The notes beneath the pieces were generated by a model, which ran no database searches, was not told where the DNA came from, and saw nothing but the letters and a program-made list of their open reading frames with translations. A stretch of DNA of 39,744 nucleotides from Xanthomonas sp. (GTDB lineage: Bacteria > Pseudomonadota > Gammaproteobacteria > Xanthomonadales > SZUA-5): NCBI GenBank assembly GCA_020693165.1, contig JAIMJQ010000004.1, positions 24,289 to 64,032 of the forward strand. The letters are read 5' to 3'. This document shows positions 15,746 to 27,353 of this stretch, piece after piece. The translations under genes were made by a program, and so were the position numbers. The first letter of the stretch is position 1, and every line of letters begins with the position of its first letter.

Positions 15746-17400
15746 ACCGCGGGATAGAGCGGCGGCAATACCGGCGGCGGCGCCGTGCCGCCTGCGCCGC
15801 GCCAGTTCGGGCCCGCCTGGAAAGCGGCGCGCAACGCGGCGCGAACGTCGGCGTGGTCTTCAGCCTTTGACCGCGGCGCCCATTGCAGACGCTGCAGTGC
15901 TTTCACCGCTTCGCGCTGGCGATCATCGGCAAGTCGCTCGACCACTGCTCCCAGATTCAGGCACGGCGGCGCGGCGACGTGCCGCAGCGCATCGCCGATC
16001 GCGTGCAGATCGCCATCGGCGAGCGCCCTGCGCAGCAGCAAGGGATCGCTCTTCACCGGCGCGGCGCCACCCGCTGCAGCTACTTCCGCGCGACGATGAC
16101 GACCGCGCCGCCAACCCCACAGCAACGCCAGCAGCAGACCCATCGACAATGCCGCGGCCGCCAATTGCCAGACACGCAGGGCGTGCAGCAACTCGGCATC
16201 CGACTGCGCGGGTTCGAAGGCGGCCGCTGGCGTGGACGGCAGCGGATCGGCTATCGCCACAGCCGCGCCCGGCGCGACCTCAATGCTCGCCGCCGCCAGC
16301 ACGGCGACGTCGGCGCGATCGCTCTCGGTGTTCCAGTAGCGCTGTCGCAGTTCCGGCAGTTCGAGAACACCATCGCGCGTCGGCACGATGGCAAAGCGCT
16401 GGCGCAGGGTCGCCAGCGGTTGGCCGTCGACGATCCGGTCCTGACGCTGGGCCGGTTCGGGGAATACCTGCGCATCGGCGATCGGCGGCAGTTCGAGGTC
16501 GGGTAGTTGCGCTGAAGTCGCGCCATCGGCGGTCAGCGTGACGTCGACCAGCAGCGGTTCGCCCGCGCGCGCCGATGGCGGCAGATCGCCGCGGGTCAAA
16601 CTCATGGCACGCACAGCAAGCCACGGTTGCGGCGCATCGGCGGGTTGCGCACGCACCTCAAGCGTAAACGCCTGGCCGACTGCGCTGACACTCTGCGAGC
16701 GACTGAAAAAGCCATTGCCGCCGGTGCTTTGAGCGTTACCGCGAAAACGCGCCGCCGGCAACTCCAGCGGGCCGCTGTGCTCCGGAATCAGCAGGTAGCG
16801 ACGTTCGAACACCCCGTAGCGACGACCGCCGATCTCCACCTGGCTCTGACGGTCCTCGCCGAGTTGCTGCAGGCTGGCATTCGCCGGTGCCGGCGCGCTG
16901 ACATCGCCACCCAGGAGTGGCAGCGCGTAGTACAGCCGCACCGTGTAGGCGACCGCCTGCTGCACATACGGCGAGGTCGTACTCAGTTCGCTTTCGATGA
17001 AGATCGGATCGCCGCGATCGGCCGATCCGCTCTGCGGCGGGACCACCGTCAACGACAGCGCCTGCGTGCTCGAACCGCCAACCACGATCGGCGGCACCGT
17101 CAGCACGCCCTCGACGCGCGGCTCGATCTCGATCGAATAGGCCACTTTGGCCGAGTAGCCTGCGTTTCCGAGGCTGGTCTGCACGCTGCTCGATTGCGCG
17201 CGGACAATGAAACTCTGGTCGAGCACGCTGAAATCCGGCTGCGCATTGACCTCGTCGGTTTCGATGGTCAGCGTTGCGGTGTTGCCGAGCGTGATCTGAT
17301 CGGGCTGCAGAGTAGCCCGCGCTGCGGCATGCGCGACCGCGCTGCCGATCAGCAGCAGCGCCGGCACGATGACGCAACACGCCAGTCGTCGAATTTTCAT
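15742..17400 (-). CDS. batD: BatD-family (oxygen tolerance) protein
   Basis: A 552-residue exported membrane protein of the Bat system. It has a signal peptide (about 1-26, ending AHA), a periplasmic region of beta-rich repeats (LQPDQITLGNTATLTIETDE, then VEGVLTVPPIVV), and one membrane span near 410-430 followed by a cytoplasmic tail with a basic stretch (GWRRGRHRR). Bat proteins are linked to MoxR AAA+ ATPases and cell-envelope or stress functions; the mechanism is not settled. The ATG overlaps the batBC stop as ATGA. Confidence 0.88.
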   Translation of the reverse strand: MKIRRLACCVIVPALLLIGSAVAHAAARATLQPDQITLGNTATLTIETDEVNAQPDFSVLDQSFIVRAQSSSVQTSLGNAGYSAKVAYSIEIEPRVEGVLTVPPIVVGGSSTQALSLTVVPPQSGSADRGDPIFIESELSTTSPYVQQAVAYTVRLYYALPLLGGDVSAPAPANASLQQLGEDRQSQVEIGGRRYGVFERRYLLIPEHSGPLELPAARFRGNAQSTGGNGFFSRSQSVSAVGQAFTLEVRAQPADAPQPWLAVRAMSLTRGDLPPSARAGEPLLVDVTLTADGATSAQLPDLELPPIADAQVFPEPAQRQDRIVDGQPLATLRQRFAIVPTRDGVLELPELRQRYWNTESDRADVAVLAAASIEVAPGAAVAIADPLPSTPAAAFEPAQSDAELLHALRVWQLAAAALSMGLLLALLWGWRRGRHRRAEVAAAGGAAPVKSDPLLLRRALADGDLHAIGDALRHVAAPPCLNLGAVVERLADDRQREAVKALQRLQWAPRSKAEDHADVRAALRAAFQAGPNWRGAGGTAPPPVLPPLYPAV

Positions 17401-19514
17401 TGCCGTTCTCCTTCGGCCAGCCGGCGCCGGTACTCCAGCTCGAACTTGCGCCTGAGCAACGCCCCCGGGTCATCGGGGACGCGCCGCAACAATTGTTCGG
17501 TGGCCTGACGCTGTTCCACCTGCGCGCGCTGCTCGGGCGTCATCGGCGGCGCCTGAGCTTCGGCGGCAGCCTCCTTGCCCTGTCCCGCGTCCAGTGCCTT
17601 TTGCATGTCCTCGCGCGCCGCCGCCTCGGCGGCCTCGCGCACTCGTGCGTCCTCGGCCTTGACGTCCGCATCGCGCTCCTGCGCTTCGGATTTGCCATCG
17701 CCGCCTTCCTGCTGAGGATCAGCGCTCGATTCCGACTCGGACTTGCCGGTGTCCGGCCGCTCGGCCTGCTCGCCTTCCGATGGCGACTTGCCGGATTGCT
17801 GTTGCGAATCCTGCTGGCCTTGCTGGCCTTGCTGGCCTTCCTGGCCTTCCTGGCCTTGCTGGCCTTCCTGGCCTTCCTGGCCTTCCTGGCCTTCCTGGCC
17901 TTCCTGGCCTTCCTGGCCTTGCTGACCCTTCTCGCCTTCCTGACCTTCCTGACCCTTCTGGCCTTGCTGGCCTTGCTGGCCTTGCTGGTCCTGATCGCCC
18001 TGTTGATCTTGCTGACCCTGTTCGCCGTTCTCGCCTTGCTGCTTCTGCGCCTGTTGCTGCTTGAGGAAGTCCTCGACCGCCTTGCGATTGGCCACGGCAT
18101 CCGGCATCCCGGGCTCGCGCGCCAGCGCTTCGTCGTACGCGCGCAGCGCATCTTCGAGCTTGCCGGCCCGCGCCAGCGCATTGCCGCGATTGTAGTCGGC
18201 GTCGGCACCATCGGCAGAGCGCCAGGCGCTGGCCGCAGCCTCAAAATCGTCGCCGCGATAAGCTGCCGCGCCAGCGAGCGCCGGATCCGGCGCCAGCGCG
18301 CGGGCGCGCTGGTGATCGCCATCCCGAAGCGCCGCAAACGCGCGCTGGTCGGCGCGGCGCCACAAGGCGTCCCAATTCCAGCCGGATGGCGGCGGCGCGT
18401 CGGGTTCGGCATCTGCGCCAGTTGCCGCAGAGCCTGGCCCCTCATCCGCGAATGTCGGCGTCGGCGACAGCGCATAACCGGTGGCCAGCACCAACGGCAA
18501 CAGCGACAGCCAACCACGCCGGAATCCAGCCAGCATCAGCGGCAACACCAGCAGCAGCAGCCAATAACCGTCATCGCTGCGGGTGACGCCGGTGTCATCT
18601 GCGCCAACGCCAGACGCCGGCGTGGCGGTCGTTGCTGCACTTCCGGCCGGGTCGAGCAGCGCCAGCGCGACCAGATCGCGGTTGTCGCTGGCCAGCGGCG
18701 CGTAGCGGCCGCCACCCGCAGCGGCTACTGCGCCGAGACTGACAGGGTCGAGGCGCGCCAGCATCGGTTTGCCGTCAGTACCGGTGATGAAACCGGACGA
18801 ACTGGTCAACGGCGCGCCGGCCAGAGTGCCGACGCCGAGCACTGACACCGTCACGCCAGCGGCACGAGCATTGACCGCTGCGCGCTCGGCATCGGCGTCA
18901 GCGCGATCGCTGATCAGCAGGATTTCGCCGCCATCGCTGCCGTTGTCGCGCAACATCGCCAGCGCGTGCTCGATGGCGCGGTCGGCGCGCTGACCCTGCA
19001 CCGGCATGATGTCCGGCGTCAGACTGTTGAGCAAAGCACCCACGGTGCGCGCATCGCGCGTGATCGGCGCCACGGTGAAGGCGTCGCCGGCATACACCAG
19101 CAGCCCGATCTGCCCGCTGCGACGCTGCTCCAGCAATTGTTGCAGCTTGGCGCGCGCCTGCACCCCGCGCGATGGCGGCAGATCGGTGGCGCGCATCGCC
19201 GCCGACAGGTCCAATGCCACCACCAACGGCGACTCCAGCTGCCACAGTGGCGCCGGTTCCTGCCGCAAGGAGGGCCCGGCAAGCGCGAGGATCGCCAGCG
19301 CAGCAGCCAGCAGCCAGAGCCAGCGGGTGCTGACGACGGTGCGTCCTTCAAGCTGCTGCAACAGGTGCGGCAGCAGATGCGGATCGACGGCGCGCTGCCA
19401 TACCGAGCGGCGACCATCGCGCTGACGCCACCACCACCCGATCGCCGGCAGCAGGAGCAGCGCAAGCAACCAGTAAGGACGCAGCCAGGCGAACTCGACG
19501 CCGCTCACGTCCAT
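17397..19514 (-). CDS. BatB-BatC fusion: vWA membrane protein with TPR and Gly-Gln-Glu repeat tail
   Basis: A 705-residue product. Residues about 10-30 and 50-70 are membrane spans. A vWA domain follows (ALDLSAAM near 105; the second Ser of the MIDAS DxSxS is Ala here). A membrane span lies near 315, then a TPR-containing BatC region (about 375-495; [26 protein letters not shown]). Residues about 500-568 are a tract of GQE/GQQ tripeptides, followed by an acidic, Lys-rich end. The start at 19514 is set by an AGGGAGG ribosome site eight bases upstream; an ATG at 19535 lacks one. The gene overlaps batA by ten bases. Confidence 0.88.
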   Translation of the reverse strand: MDVSGVEFAWLRPYWLLALLLLPAIGWWWRQRDGRRSVWQRAVDPHLLPHLLQQLEGRTVVSTRWLWLLAAALAILALAGPSLRQEPAPLWQLESPLVVALDLSAAMRATDLPPSRGVQARAKLQQLLEQRRSGQIGLLVYAGDAFTVAPITRDARTVGALLNSLTPDIMPVQGQRADRAIEHALAMLRDNGSDGGEILLISDRADADAERAAVNARAAGVTVSVLGVGTLAGAPLTSSSGFITGTDGKPMLARLDPVSLGAVAAAGGGRYAPLASDNRDLVALALLDPAGSAATTATPASGVGADDTGVTRSDDGYWLLLLVLPLMLAGFRRGWLSLLPLVLATGYALSPTPTFADEGPGSAATGADAEPDAPPPSGWNWDALWRRADQRAFAALRDGDHQRARALAPDPALAGAAAYRGDDFEAAASAWRSADGADADYNRGNALARAGKLEDALRAYDEALAREPGMPDAVANRKAVEDFLKQQQAQKQQGENGEQGQQDQQGDQDQQGQQGQQGQKGQEGQEGEKGQQGQEGQEGQEGQEGQEGQEGQQGQEGQEGQQGQQGQQDSQQQSGKSPSEGEQAERPDTGKSESESSADPQQEGGDGKSEAQERDADVKAEDARVREAAEAAAREDMQKALDAGQGKEAAAEAQAPPMTPEQRAQVEQRQATEQLLRRVPDDPGALLRRKFELEYRRRLAEGERQ
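17811..17990. repeat. 9-bp tandem repeat (GGCCTTCCT type) within the BatB-BatC gene
   Basis: About twenty units of GGCCTTSCT, with a few imperfect ones, encode the GQE/GQQ tripeptide tract on the minus strand. Repeats of a multiple of three can expand or contract without breaking the frame, so the length may vary between strains. Confidence 0.8.
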
Positions 19515-20527
19515 GCCGATGTCCTCCCTGCCCACAGCCGCACGGCGACGGCCAACCCGGCAAGCAACAGCGCCAGCGCCAGCGGCCAGGCGTAGCGTTC
19601 GATACGCGGCTGCAGCGCCTCGCCAGGACTGGCGGTCGGCTCGATGCGATCGAGTTCAGCGTAGATGCCGGCGAGCTCCGCGGTGTCGCGCGCCCGGAAG
19701 TAGCGGCCGCCGGTCGCGCCAGCCACGCCGCGCAGCGTCGCCTCGTCGATCTGTGCCGGCCGCTGCATGCGAATGCCGAAGAAGTTCTCCGCGCCGGAAC
19801 CGCCGAAGCCGATCGTGTGCACGCGCACCGATTCCGCTTGCGCCAGCTGCGCCGCGCGATCCGGCGTGATCGCGCCGGCGGTGTTGACGCCATCTGTCAG
19901 CAGGATGACGACACGCTCACCGCTGTTGCCGGCGCTCTCGTCGGGGTCGCCAAGGCGCTTGACTGCCAGCGCGATCGCATCGCCGATCGCGGTTTCCTGA
20001 CCGGCCAGACCGACGACGCTGTCGAGCAACTGCGCGCGCACGCTGTTGCGATCGAGGGTCAGCGGGGTCACGGCGTAAGCGCGCTCGCCGAACAGCAGCA
20101 GCCCGACGCGATCGCCAACGCGGCGGTCGAGGAAATCGGCAAGCACCGCCTTCACCGCGGTCAGGCGATCCACGACGCGACCGCCAAGACGCATGTCTTC
20201 GGCTGCCATGCTCCCCGACAGGTCGACCGCCAGCAGCAGGTCGCGCCCTTCGGCCGGCGGCTGCTGCACTGATCCCAGCTCCTGCGGGCGCGCGGCAGCG
20301 ATGCACAGCAGGCACCACGCCAGCCACCACAAGATGCTGAAGCGGATACGACGCGACTTCGCGCCGGCTCTGCCGAGCGCATCGACCTCCGCAGCAAACG
20401 GCACGCGCAGCGCCGAGTCCAGCGCCGATGGCGCCGGCGGCATCCAGCGCGCCACCAGCCACGGCAGCGGCAGGGCCAGCAGCAGCCATGGCCATGCCAG
20501 TTCCCAGGTCAGCAATTGCGCGATCAC
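19505..20527 (-). CDS. batA: BatA-type vWA membrane protein
   Basis: A 340-residue protein with two N-terminal membrane spans (about 6-22 and 56-72), a vWA domain with an intact MIDAS (DLSGSM near 90, with LLTDGVNT near 185), and a final hydrophobic span before a short basic tail. BatA forms a membrane complex with BatB in systems studied elsewhere. It starts with GTG at 20527, whose GTGA overlaps the stop of the DUF4381 gene; this supports the start. A longer frame from 21373 is the other strand of the DUF58 gene. Confidence 0.9.
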   Translation of the reverse strand: MIAQLLTWELAWPWLLLALPLPWLVARWMPPAPSALDSALRVPFAAEVDALGRAGAKSRRIRFSILWWLAWCLLCIAAARPQELGSVQQPPAEGRDLLLAVDLSGSMAAEDMRLGGRVVDRLTAVKAVLADFLDRRVGDRVGLLLFGERAYAVTPLTLDRNSVRAQLLDSVVGLAGQETAIGDAIALAVKRLGDPDESAGNSGERVVILLTDGVNTAGAITPDRAAQLAQAESVRVHTIGFGGSGAENFFGIRMQRPAQIDEATLRGVAGATGGRYFRARDTAELAGIYAELDRIEPTASPGEALQPRIERYAWPLALALLLAGLAVAVRLWAGRTSAWT

Positions 20528-20988
20528 GGCAGCCCTGCCAGGGTCAGGAAGCAGTGCCGTGCCGGAGCCCGCAGCGCCGCCAACTGCGCGGCATCGGGCG
20601 CCGCCTGGTAGGGACCGTCGTGCAGCACGCGGCCGGCGCCCTGGGTAAAGAACGCCGGTTCCTGGCCGCCGGCCTGGTCGAGGAATTCGAGCCACGCCTC
20701 GCCGACCATCGCGGCCGCTGCCGGCGAGCGCACCCGCGCCGCGCGTCGCAGCAATTGCGAAATTGCTGCAAGCTGTGCCTGCGGGTCGGCCAGTCCAAGT
20801 ACAGCATCGAACTCGGCCTGCAGCGCCAGGCGACGTCGACGTGCGCGCCAGCGCTGACGCAGGAATGATGCAAGCATCCAGACGACCGCCAGCAGCACCA
20901 GCGCCAGCAGCCACCAGCCCGGCGCCGGCGGCCACCACGACGGCTCCGGCGGAAGGTGAATGTCGCGCAACTGCAGTTGCGGATTCAT
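20524..20988 (-). CDS. DUF4381-family membrane protein
   Basis: A 154-residue protein with a short Trp/Pro-rich N-terminus (EPSWWPPAPGWWLLALVLLAVVWMLAS), one membrane span and a cytosolic helical domain (WRARRRRLALQAEFDAV, AAISQLLRRAARV). DUF4381 genes typically sit between DUF58 and batA in moxR clusters. It overlaps both neighbours by four bases (ATGA upstream, GTGA downstream), so the three are translationally coupled. Confidence 0.88.
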   Translation of the reverse strand: MNPQLQLRDIHLPPEPSWWPPAPGWWLLALVLLAVVWMLASFLRQRWRARRRRLALQAEFDAVLGLADPQAQLAAISQLLRRAARVRSPAAAAMVGEAWLEFLDQAGGQEPAFFTQGAGRVLHDGPYQAAPDAAQLAALRAPARHCFLTLAGLP

Positions 20989-21899
20989 GCCGCCTCGCGT
21001 CGATGCGGCAACAGCGCCGCCAGCACCCGGTCGGGCTGTTCGTCGGTGCGCAGCACCAGCACGCGCCAGCCCAGGCGCGCCAGGCGCGCTGTGGCGTGCT
21101 CGAAGCGCGCACCGAAAGCCTGCGTCCAGTCGCAGCGGACGCGTTCATCGGACAAGTCCAGCTCCATCCGCGCGCGTTCGCCGGCAAAAGCCACCCGCGC
21201 CTGCGGCGGCGCCAGTTCCAGCGGGTCGACCAGCAGCACGGCAAAGGCATCATGGTGCGCCGCCAGTGCACTCCAGCGAGCATCGGCAACGGCGTCGACA
21301 CTGCGCGGATCGAGCAGCGCGACCAGCCGCGTGCCGGGCTTGCTGACACGCGCCGCCGACTGCAGCGCGACATCCAGCCCGAGATCGTCGGCGGGTGGTG
21401 ACTGATACCAGCGATTCAGCGCGTCGAGCACGCGCAAGGCCCCGCGCGCACTGCCGGCGGGCGGCAACGGCGGCTCGCCGTGGGTGCCGCGCAGCGCGCT
21501 GATGCGATCACCGCTGCGCTGCGCCGCCCAGGCGGTCAGTGCGCCAACTTCCGCCGCCAGCACCGACTTGAAGCAGCGCCGCGTTCCGAAATACAACGAT
21601 GCCGCGGTATCGGCGATCAACAGCGTCACCCGATCACGCTCGGCGTGGAACACCTTGGTATGCGTGCGTCCGGTGCGCGCAGTGACGCGCCAGTCGATAT
21701 GGCGGGCGTCATCGCCCTGCGCGTACAGCCGCGATTCGGCGTAGTCCATGCCACGCCCGCGCAACGGCGACGTCGCCGGACCGGCACCGCTGCCCTGCGC
21801 ACGCTGCGGCGGCGGCCACGCCAGCACCCGCGCGCGCAGTGCAATCAGTTCAGCGAGCGAGGGGCGCAGGCCTGGGTTCGGGTTGGCACGGCTGGACAT
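20985..21899 (-). CDS. DUF58-domain protein of the MoxR-Bat cluster
   Basis: A 304-residue soluble protein with the DUF58 signature GRGMDYAESRLYAQGDDARHIDWRVTART (about residues 48-76) and a vWA-like C-terminal part (VTLLIADTAASLYFG, LVALLDPRSVDAVAD). DUF58 proteins nearly always follow moxR and precede bat genes and are thought to be clients or partners of the AAA+ protein. The gap to moxR is 96 bases and holds a hairpin repeat. Confidence 0.9.
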   Translation of the reverse strand: MSSRANPNPGLRPSLAELIALRARVLAWPPPQRAQGSGAGPATSPLRGRGMDYAESRLYAQGDDARHIDWRVTARTGRTHTKVFHAERDRVTLLIADTAASLYFGTRRCFKSVLAAEVGALTAWAAQRSGDRISALRGTHGEPPLPPAGSARGALRVLDALNRWYQSPPADDLGLDVALQSAARVSKPGTRLVALLDPRSVDAVADARWSALAAHHDAFAVLLVDPLELAPPQARVAFAGERARMELDLSDERVRCDWTQAFGARFEHATARLARLGWRVLVLRTDEQPDRVLAALLPHRREAA

Positions 21900-21907
21900 C
21901 AGGACGT

Positions 21908-21985
21908 CTGGTCGTTGGTTGTCGTTGAAAGCCGGTGATCAGTACTCATGGCTGTGGCTGCCAACAACCAGCAACCAACAACCAG
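21908..21985. repeat. Inverted repeat rich in GTTGGT/ACCAAC words
   Basis: A CTGGTCGTTGGTTGTCGTTG arm (21908-21927) faces CCAACAACCAGCAACCAACA (21961-21980, running on to 21985). Imperfect pairing gives a long stem with a loop of about 33 bases between moxR and the DUF58 gene. Similar words occur at 834-848 and 36769-36875. Confidence 0.5.
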
Positions 21986-21995
21986 AAACTGCCCT

Positions 21996-23012
21996 TCACG
22001 GCAGCGGCACTCGCTGCAACAACTCCGCAACCAGACGTCCGCCATCCCAGCCCTCTGCCGTCGCTTCGTAGCCAGGCAGCACGCGGTGGCGGAGCACGTC
22101 GGGCGCAATCGCGTGGATGTCCTCGGGAGTCACGAAGTCGCGGCCGGCGAGCCAGGCACGGGCGCGGGCGCAGCGCTCCAGTGCGATCGAGCCGCGCGGA
22201 CTCGCGCCCCAGGCAATGCGCCGGGCCAGCGTCGCGTCGTAGGCCCGCGCGTCGCGGGATGCCAGCACCAGTTCCACCAGGTAGCGTTCCAGCGCCGGCG
22301 CAAAGTGCAGGTCGAGCACCGCTTCGCGCGCGGCGAAGATGTCCGCCTGGGACAGGCGCAGCAACGGTTCGGCCTGGTGGCGCAGCGCATTGCGCGCCTG
22401 GTCGCGAACCAGCCGCAGGATTTCAGTCTCGGCGCCAGCCTCCGGATAGCCGACGCGCACATGCATCAGGAAACGATCGAGCTGCGCTTCGGGCAATGGA
22501 TAGGTGCCCTCCTGCTCGATCGGATTCTGCGTCGCCATGACCAGGAACAGTTGCGGCAACGCGTAGGTCTTGCCACCAACGGTGATCTGGCGCTCGCCCA
22601 TTGCCTCCAGCAGCGCCGATTGCACCTTGGCCGGGGCGCGGTTGATCTCGTCGGCCAGCAGCAGATTGTGGAACAGCGGGCCGGGCTGGAACTCGAAACG
22701 ACCCTCCTGCTGGCGCCAGATATCGGTGCCGGTCAGGTCCGACGGCAACAGATCCGGGGTGAACTGGACGCGCTGGAAATTGGCCTCGACGCGCGTCGCC
22801 AGCGCCTTCACCGCGGTGGTCTTGGCCAGTCCCGGCGCACCCTCGACCAGCAGATGGCCGTCGGCCAGCAACGCGATCAACAAGCGCTCGACCAGCGCCG
22901 CCTGGCCGATCACCTGCGCCGTCAGCGCCTCGCGCAACTCGCGAAAGCGCGTGTGCAGGGCTGAAGGGTCGGCAGCAGTTGCGGAATCAACGGTCAGGTC
23001 TGAGGCATCCAT
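21996..23012 (-). CDS. MoxR-family AAA+ ATPase
   Basis: A 338-residue AAA+ ATPase of the MoxR/RavA clade, thought to act as a chaperone for membrane or metal-binding complexes. Walker A is GAPGLAKT (about 58-65), Walker B LLADEINRAP (about 118), sensor 1 in LVMATQNPIEQEGTYPLPEAQLDRF, and an arginine-finger/lid region follows. The ATG at 23012 leaves about 30 residues before the AAA+ core, as in relatives; a longer frame to 23240 is only the reverse strand of epmA. It heads the DUF58-DUF4381-bat series. Confidence 0.93.
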   Translation of the reverse strand: MDASDLTVDSATAADPSALHTRFRELREALTAQVIGQAALVERLLIALLADGHLLVEGAPGLAKTTAVKALATRVEANFQRVQFTPDLLPSDLTGTDIWRQQEGRFEFQPGPLFHNLLLADEINRAPAKVQSALLEAMGERQITVGGKTYALPQLFLVMATQNPIEQEGTYPLPEAQLDRFLMHVRVGYPEAGAETEILRLVRDQARNALRHQAEPLLRLSQADIFAAREAVLDLHFAPALERYLVELVLASRDARAYDATLARRIAWGASPRGSIALERCARARAWLAGRDFVTPEDIHAIAPDVLRHRVLPGYEATAEGWDGGRLVAELLQRVPLP

Positions 23013-23060
23013 GCTGGCTCGCGCTTGGGTCGGGGGCCGCCGTGAGACCACGGCGTGAGC

Positions 23061-23083
23061 AAAAAGTTCTCCCCTGTGGGAAC
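23061..23083 (-). terminator. Possible intrinsic terminator of epmA
   Basis: On the minus strand a GTTC.CC stem over an ACAGG loop pairs with GGAGAAC (one bulged A), immediately followed by TTTTT. It lies about 58 bases beyond the epmA stop and about 50 before moxR, so it would separate the two transcription units. Confidence 0.5.
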
Positions 23084-23140
23084 GAGGTGTACGCCACCGT
23101 CGTCGAGATTGTCGCGTCGCCGGTCGCGGCGTAGACGTCG

Positions 23141-24106
23141 CTACGCGAGCGCAAACGGAAACGCGATCACCTCGTCGATCGTCTGCGCTCCGACCAGCCA
23201 CAGGTGCAAACGCTCGATGCCGAGCGCGACGCCGGCGCAATCGGGCATCTGCGGCAGCGCCGCCAGCAGGCGCTCGTCGATCTGCGGCAGTTCGCTGTCA
23301 CGAGTCTTTCGCACCGCAAGATCGTGCTCGAAGCGCCGCCGCTGCTCACCGGCATCGTCGAGTTCGTGATAGCCGTTGGCAACTTCGAAGCGGCCGAGAT
23401 ACAGCTCGAAGCGCTCCGCCACACGCGAGTCTGCGGGACTGATCCGCGCCAGCGCCGCCTGACTGGCCGGAAAGTCGTACAGGAACAGCAGATCGTCCGC
23501 CCGCAGTCGCGGTTCGATGCAGTGGCTGCGGATCAGGTCGAGCAGGTCATCGCGACCGAGCCCGGGCAACTCGACGCCATGGTCCGTCAGGGCGACCGCC
23601 AGTTCCGCGTCGGAAGCCGACAGCGGATCAACGCCAGCATGGCGCAGATAGCAGTCGCGGTAGCTCAAGCGTTCGACGCTGCCGATCTGGCGTCCGAACA
23701 ATGCCGCCGCCGCGCGCACCAGCGCCTCGACCTCATCCATCAATCGATGGTGGTCGAAGCCGACGCGATACCACTCCAGCAGCGTGAACTCGGGGTTATG
23801 TCGCGGACCGCATTCGCCATCGCGAAACACCCTGGCGATCTCGTAGAGGTCGCCGCTGCCAGCCGCCAGCAGGCGCTTGTGGAAGAACTCGGGCGAAGTC
23901 CGGAGGTAGCGTAGCGGCAGTCCGCCACGCTGCGGACCGCAGTACCGGGTCACGAAGCTGTCGATGTTCGGATCGGTGTTGCCGGCCTGCGACAGCACTG
24001 GCGTGGTCACTTCGACGACATTGCGCGCGACGAAGAAGCGGCGCACTTCGGCGAGCAGGCGCGCGCGTTGCTGCAAGCGGTCACGCAGGGTCACCGGGAA
24101 GATCAA
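23141..24106 (-). CDS. epmA: Elongation factor P--(R)-beta-lysine ligase EpmA (GenX/PoxA)
   Basis: A 321-residue class II LysRS-like enzyme without the anticodon-binding domain, which attaches (R)-beta-lysine to EF-P. Motifs are visible: LLAEVRRFFVARNVVEVTTPVLS, GNTDPNIDSF, motif 2 RTSPEFFHKRLLAAGSGDLYEIARVFRDGE, RHNPEFTLLEWY, and motif 3 GVALGIERL. Length matches the family (about 325). The listed start is TTG at 24106; GTG at 24094 is an alternative. The partner genes epmB and efp are not in this window. Confidence 0.93.
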   Translation of the reverse strand: MIFPVTLRDRLQQRARLLAEVRRFFVARNVVEVTTPVLSQAGNTDPNIDSFVTRYCGPQRGGLPLRYLRTSPEFFHKRLLAAGSGDLYEIARVFRDGECGPRHNPEFTLLEWYRVGFDHHRLMDEVEALVRAAAALFGRQIGSVERLSYRDCYLRHAGVDPLSASDAELAVALTDHGVELPGLGRDDLLDLIRSHCIEPRLRADDLLFLYDFPASQAALARISPADSRVAERFELYLGRFEVANGYHELDDAGEQRRRFEHDLAVRKTRDSELPQIDERLLAALPQMPDCAGVALGIERLHLWLVGAQTIDEVIAFPFALA

Positions 24107-24113
24107 GGGCTGT

Positions 24114-24281
24114 ATTTGTCCGCAATGAACGCAAAGGAAAGCATAAGATTTCAGTTTGCTCTGTGCTTGCCTGCTTCCGGCACATTGCTATCCGCGCCAC
24201 CAGCGCAGCCGCGAGTTCGCACCATTTCCCTCCCTTCGATTGCTCTACTTTGCGTCATTTGCGCCGTTTGCGGACAAAAAT
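24114..24281. repeat. ATTTGTCCGCAAA-type repeats in inverted orientation
   Basis: An ATTTGTCCGCAATGAACGCA copy (24114-24137) faces an inverted, longer copy (24248-24281). A third copy, same orientation as the first, lies at 26409-26440 before ligA. The word GCAAA(C/T)GACGCAAAG recurs in each. They flank the epmA-ligA and ligA-zipA junctions. Confidence 0.55.
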
Positions 24282-24287
24282 GCCTTC

Positions 24288-27189
<2,902 letters not shown>

Positions 27190-27293
27190 GGCTTGGGGAC
27201 TAATTCGGCTCGAATCCAGCGCGCAGCATACGCAACCATCGCGCACACGCGAAACGCACCGTGATGCGGGTCATTCCTGGATCAAGTTCCTTG

Positions 27294-27321
27294 TTGATTG
27301 GCGGTGCGCTACCGTTATCAT
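27294..27321 (+). promoter_or_regulatory. Sigma70-like promoter for the gene at 27354
   Basis: TTGATT (27294-27299), 16 bases, TATCAT (27316-27321). Transcription would begin near 27328, between the upstream in-frame ATG (27261) and the GTG at 27354, which supports the GTG start. Confidence 0.5.
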
Positions 27322-27353
27322 CGGTGCGGTGTCCCCATCCCCGGCGATTGCGC

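Noticed and set aside
17811-17990. CRISPR-like array
   Set aside because: The units are only 9 bases, contiguous and in frame inside a gene, with no spacers.
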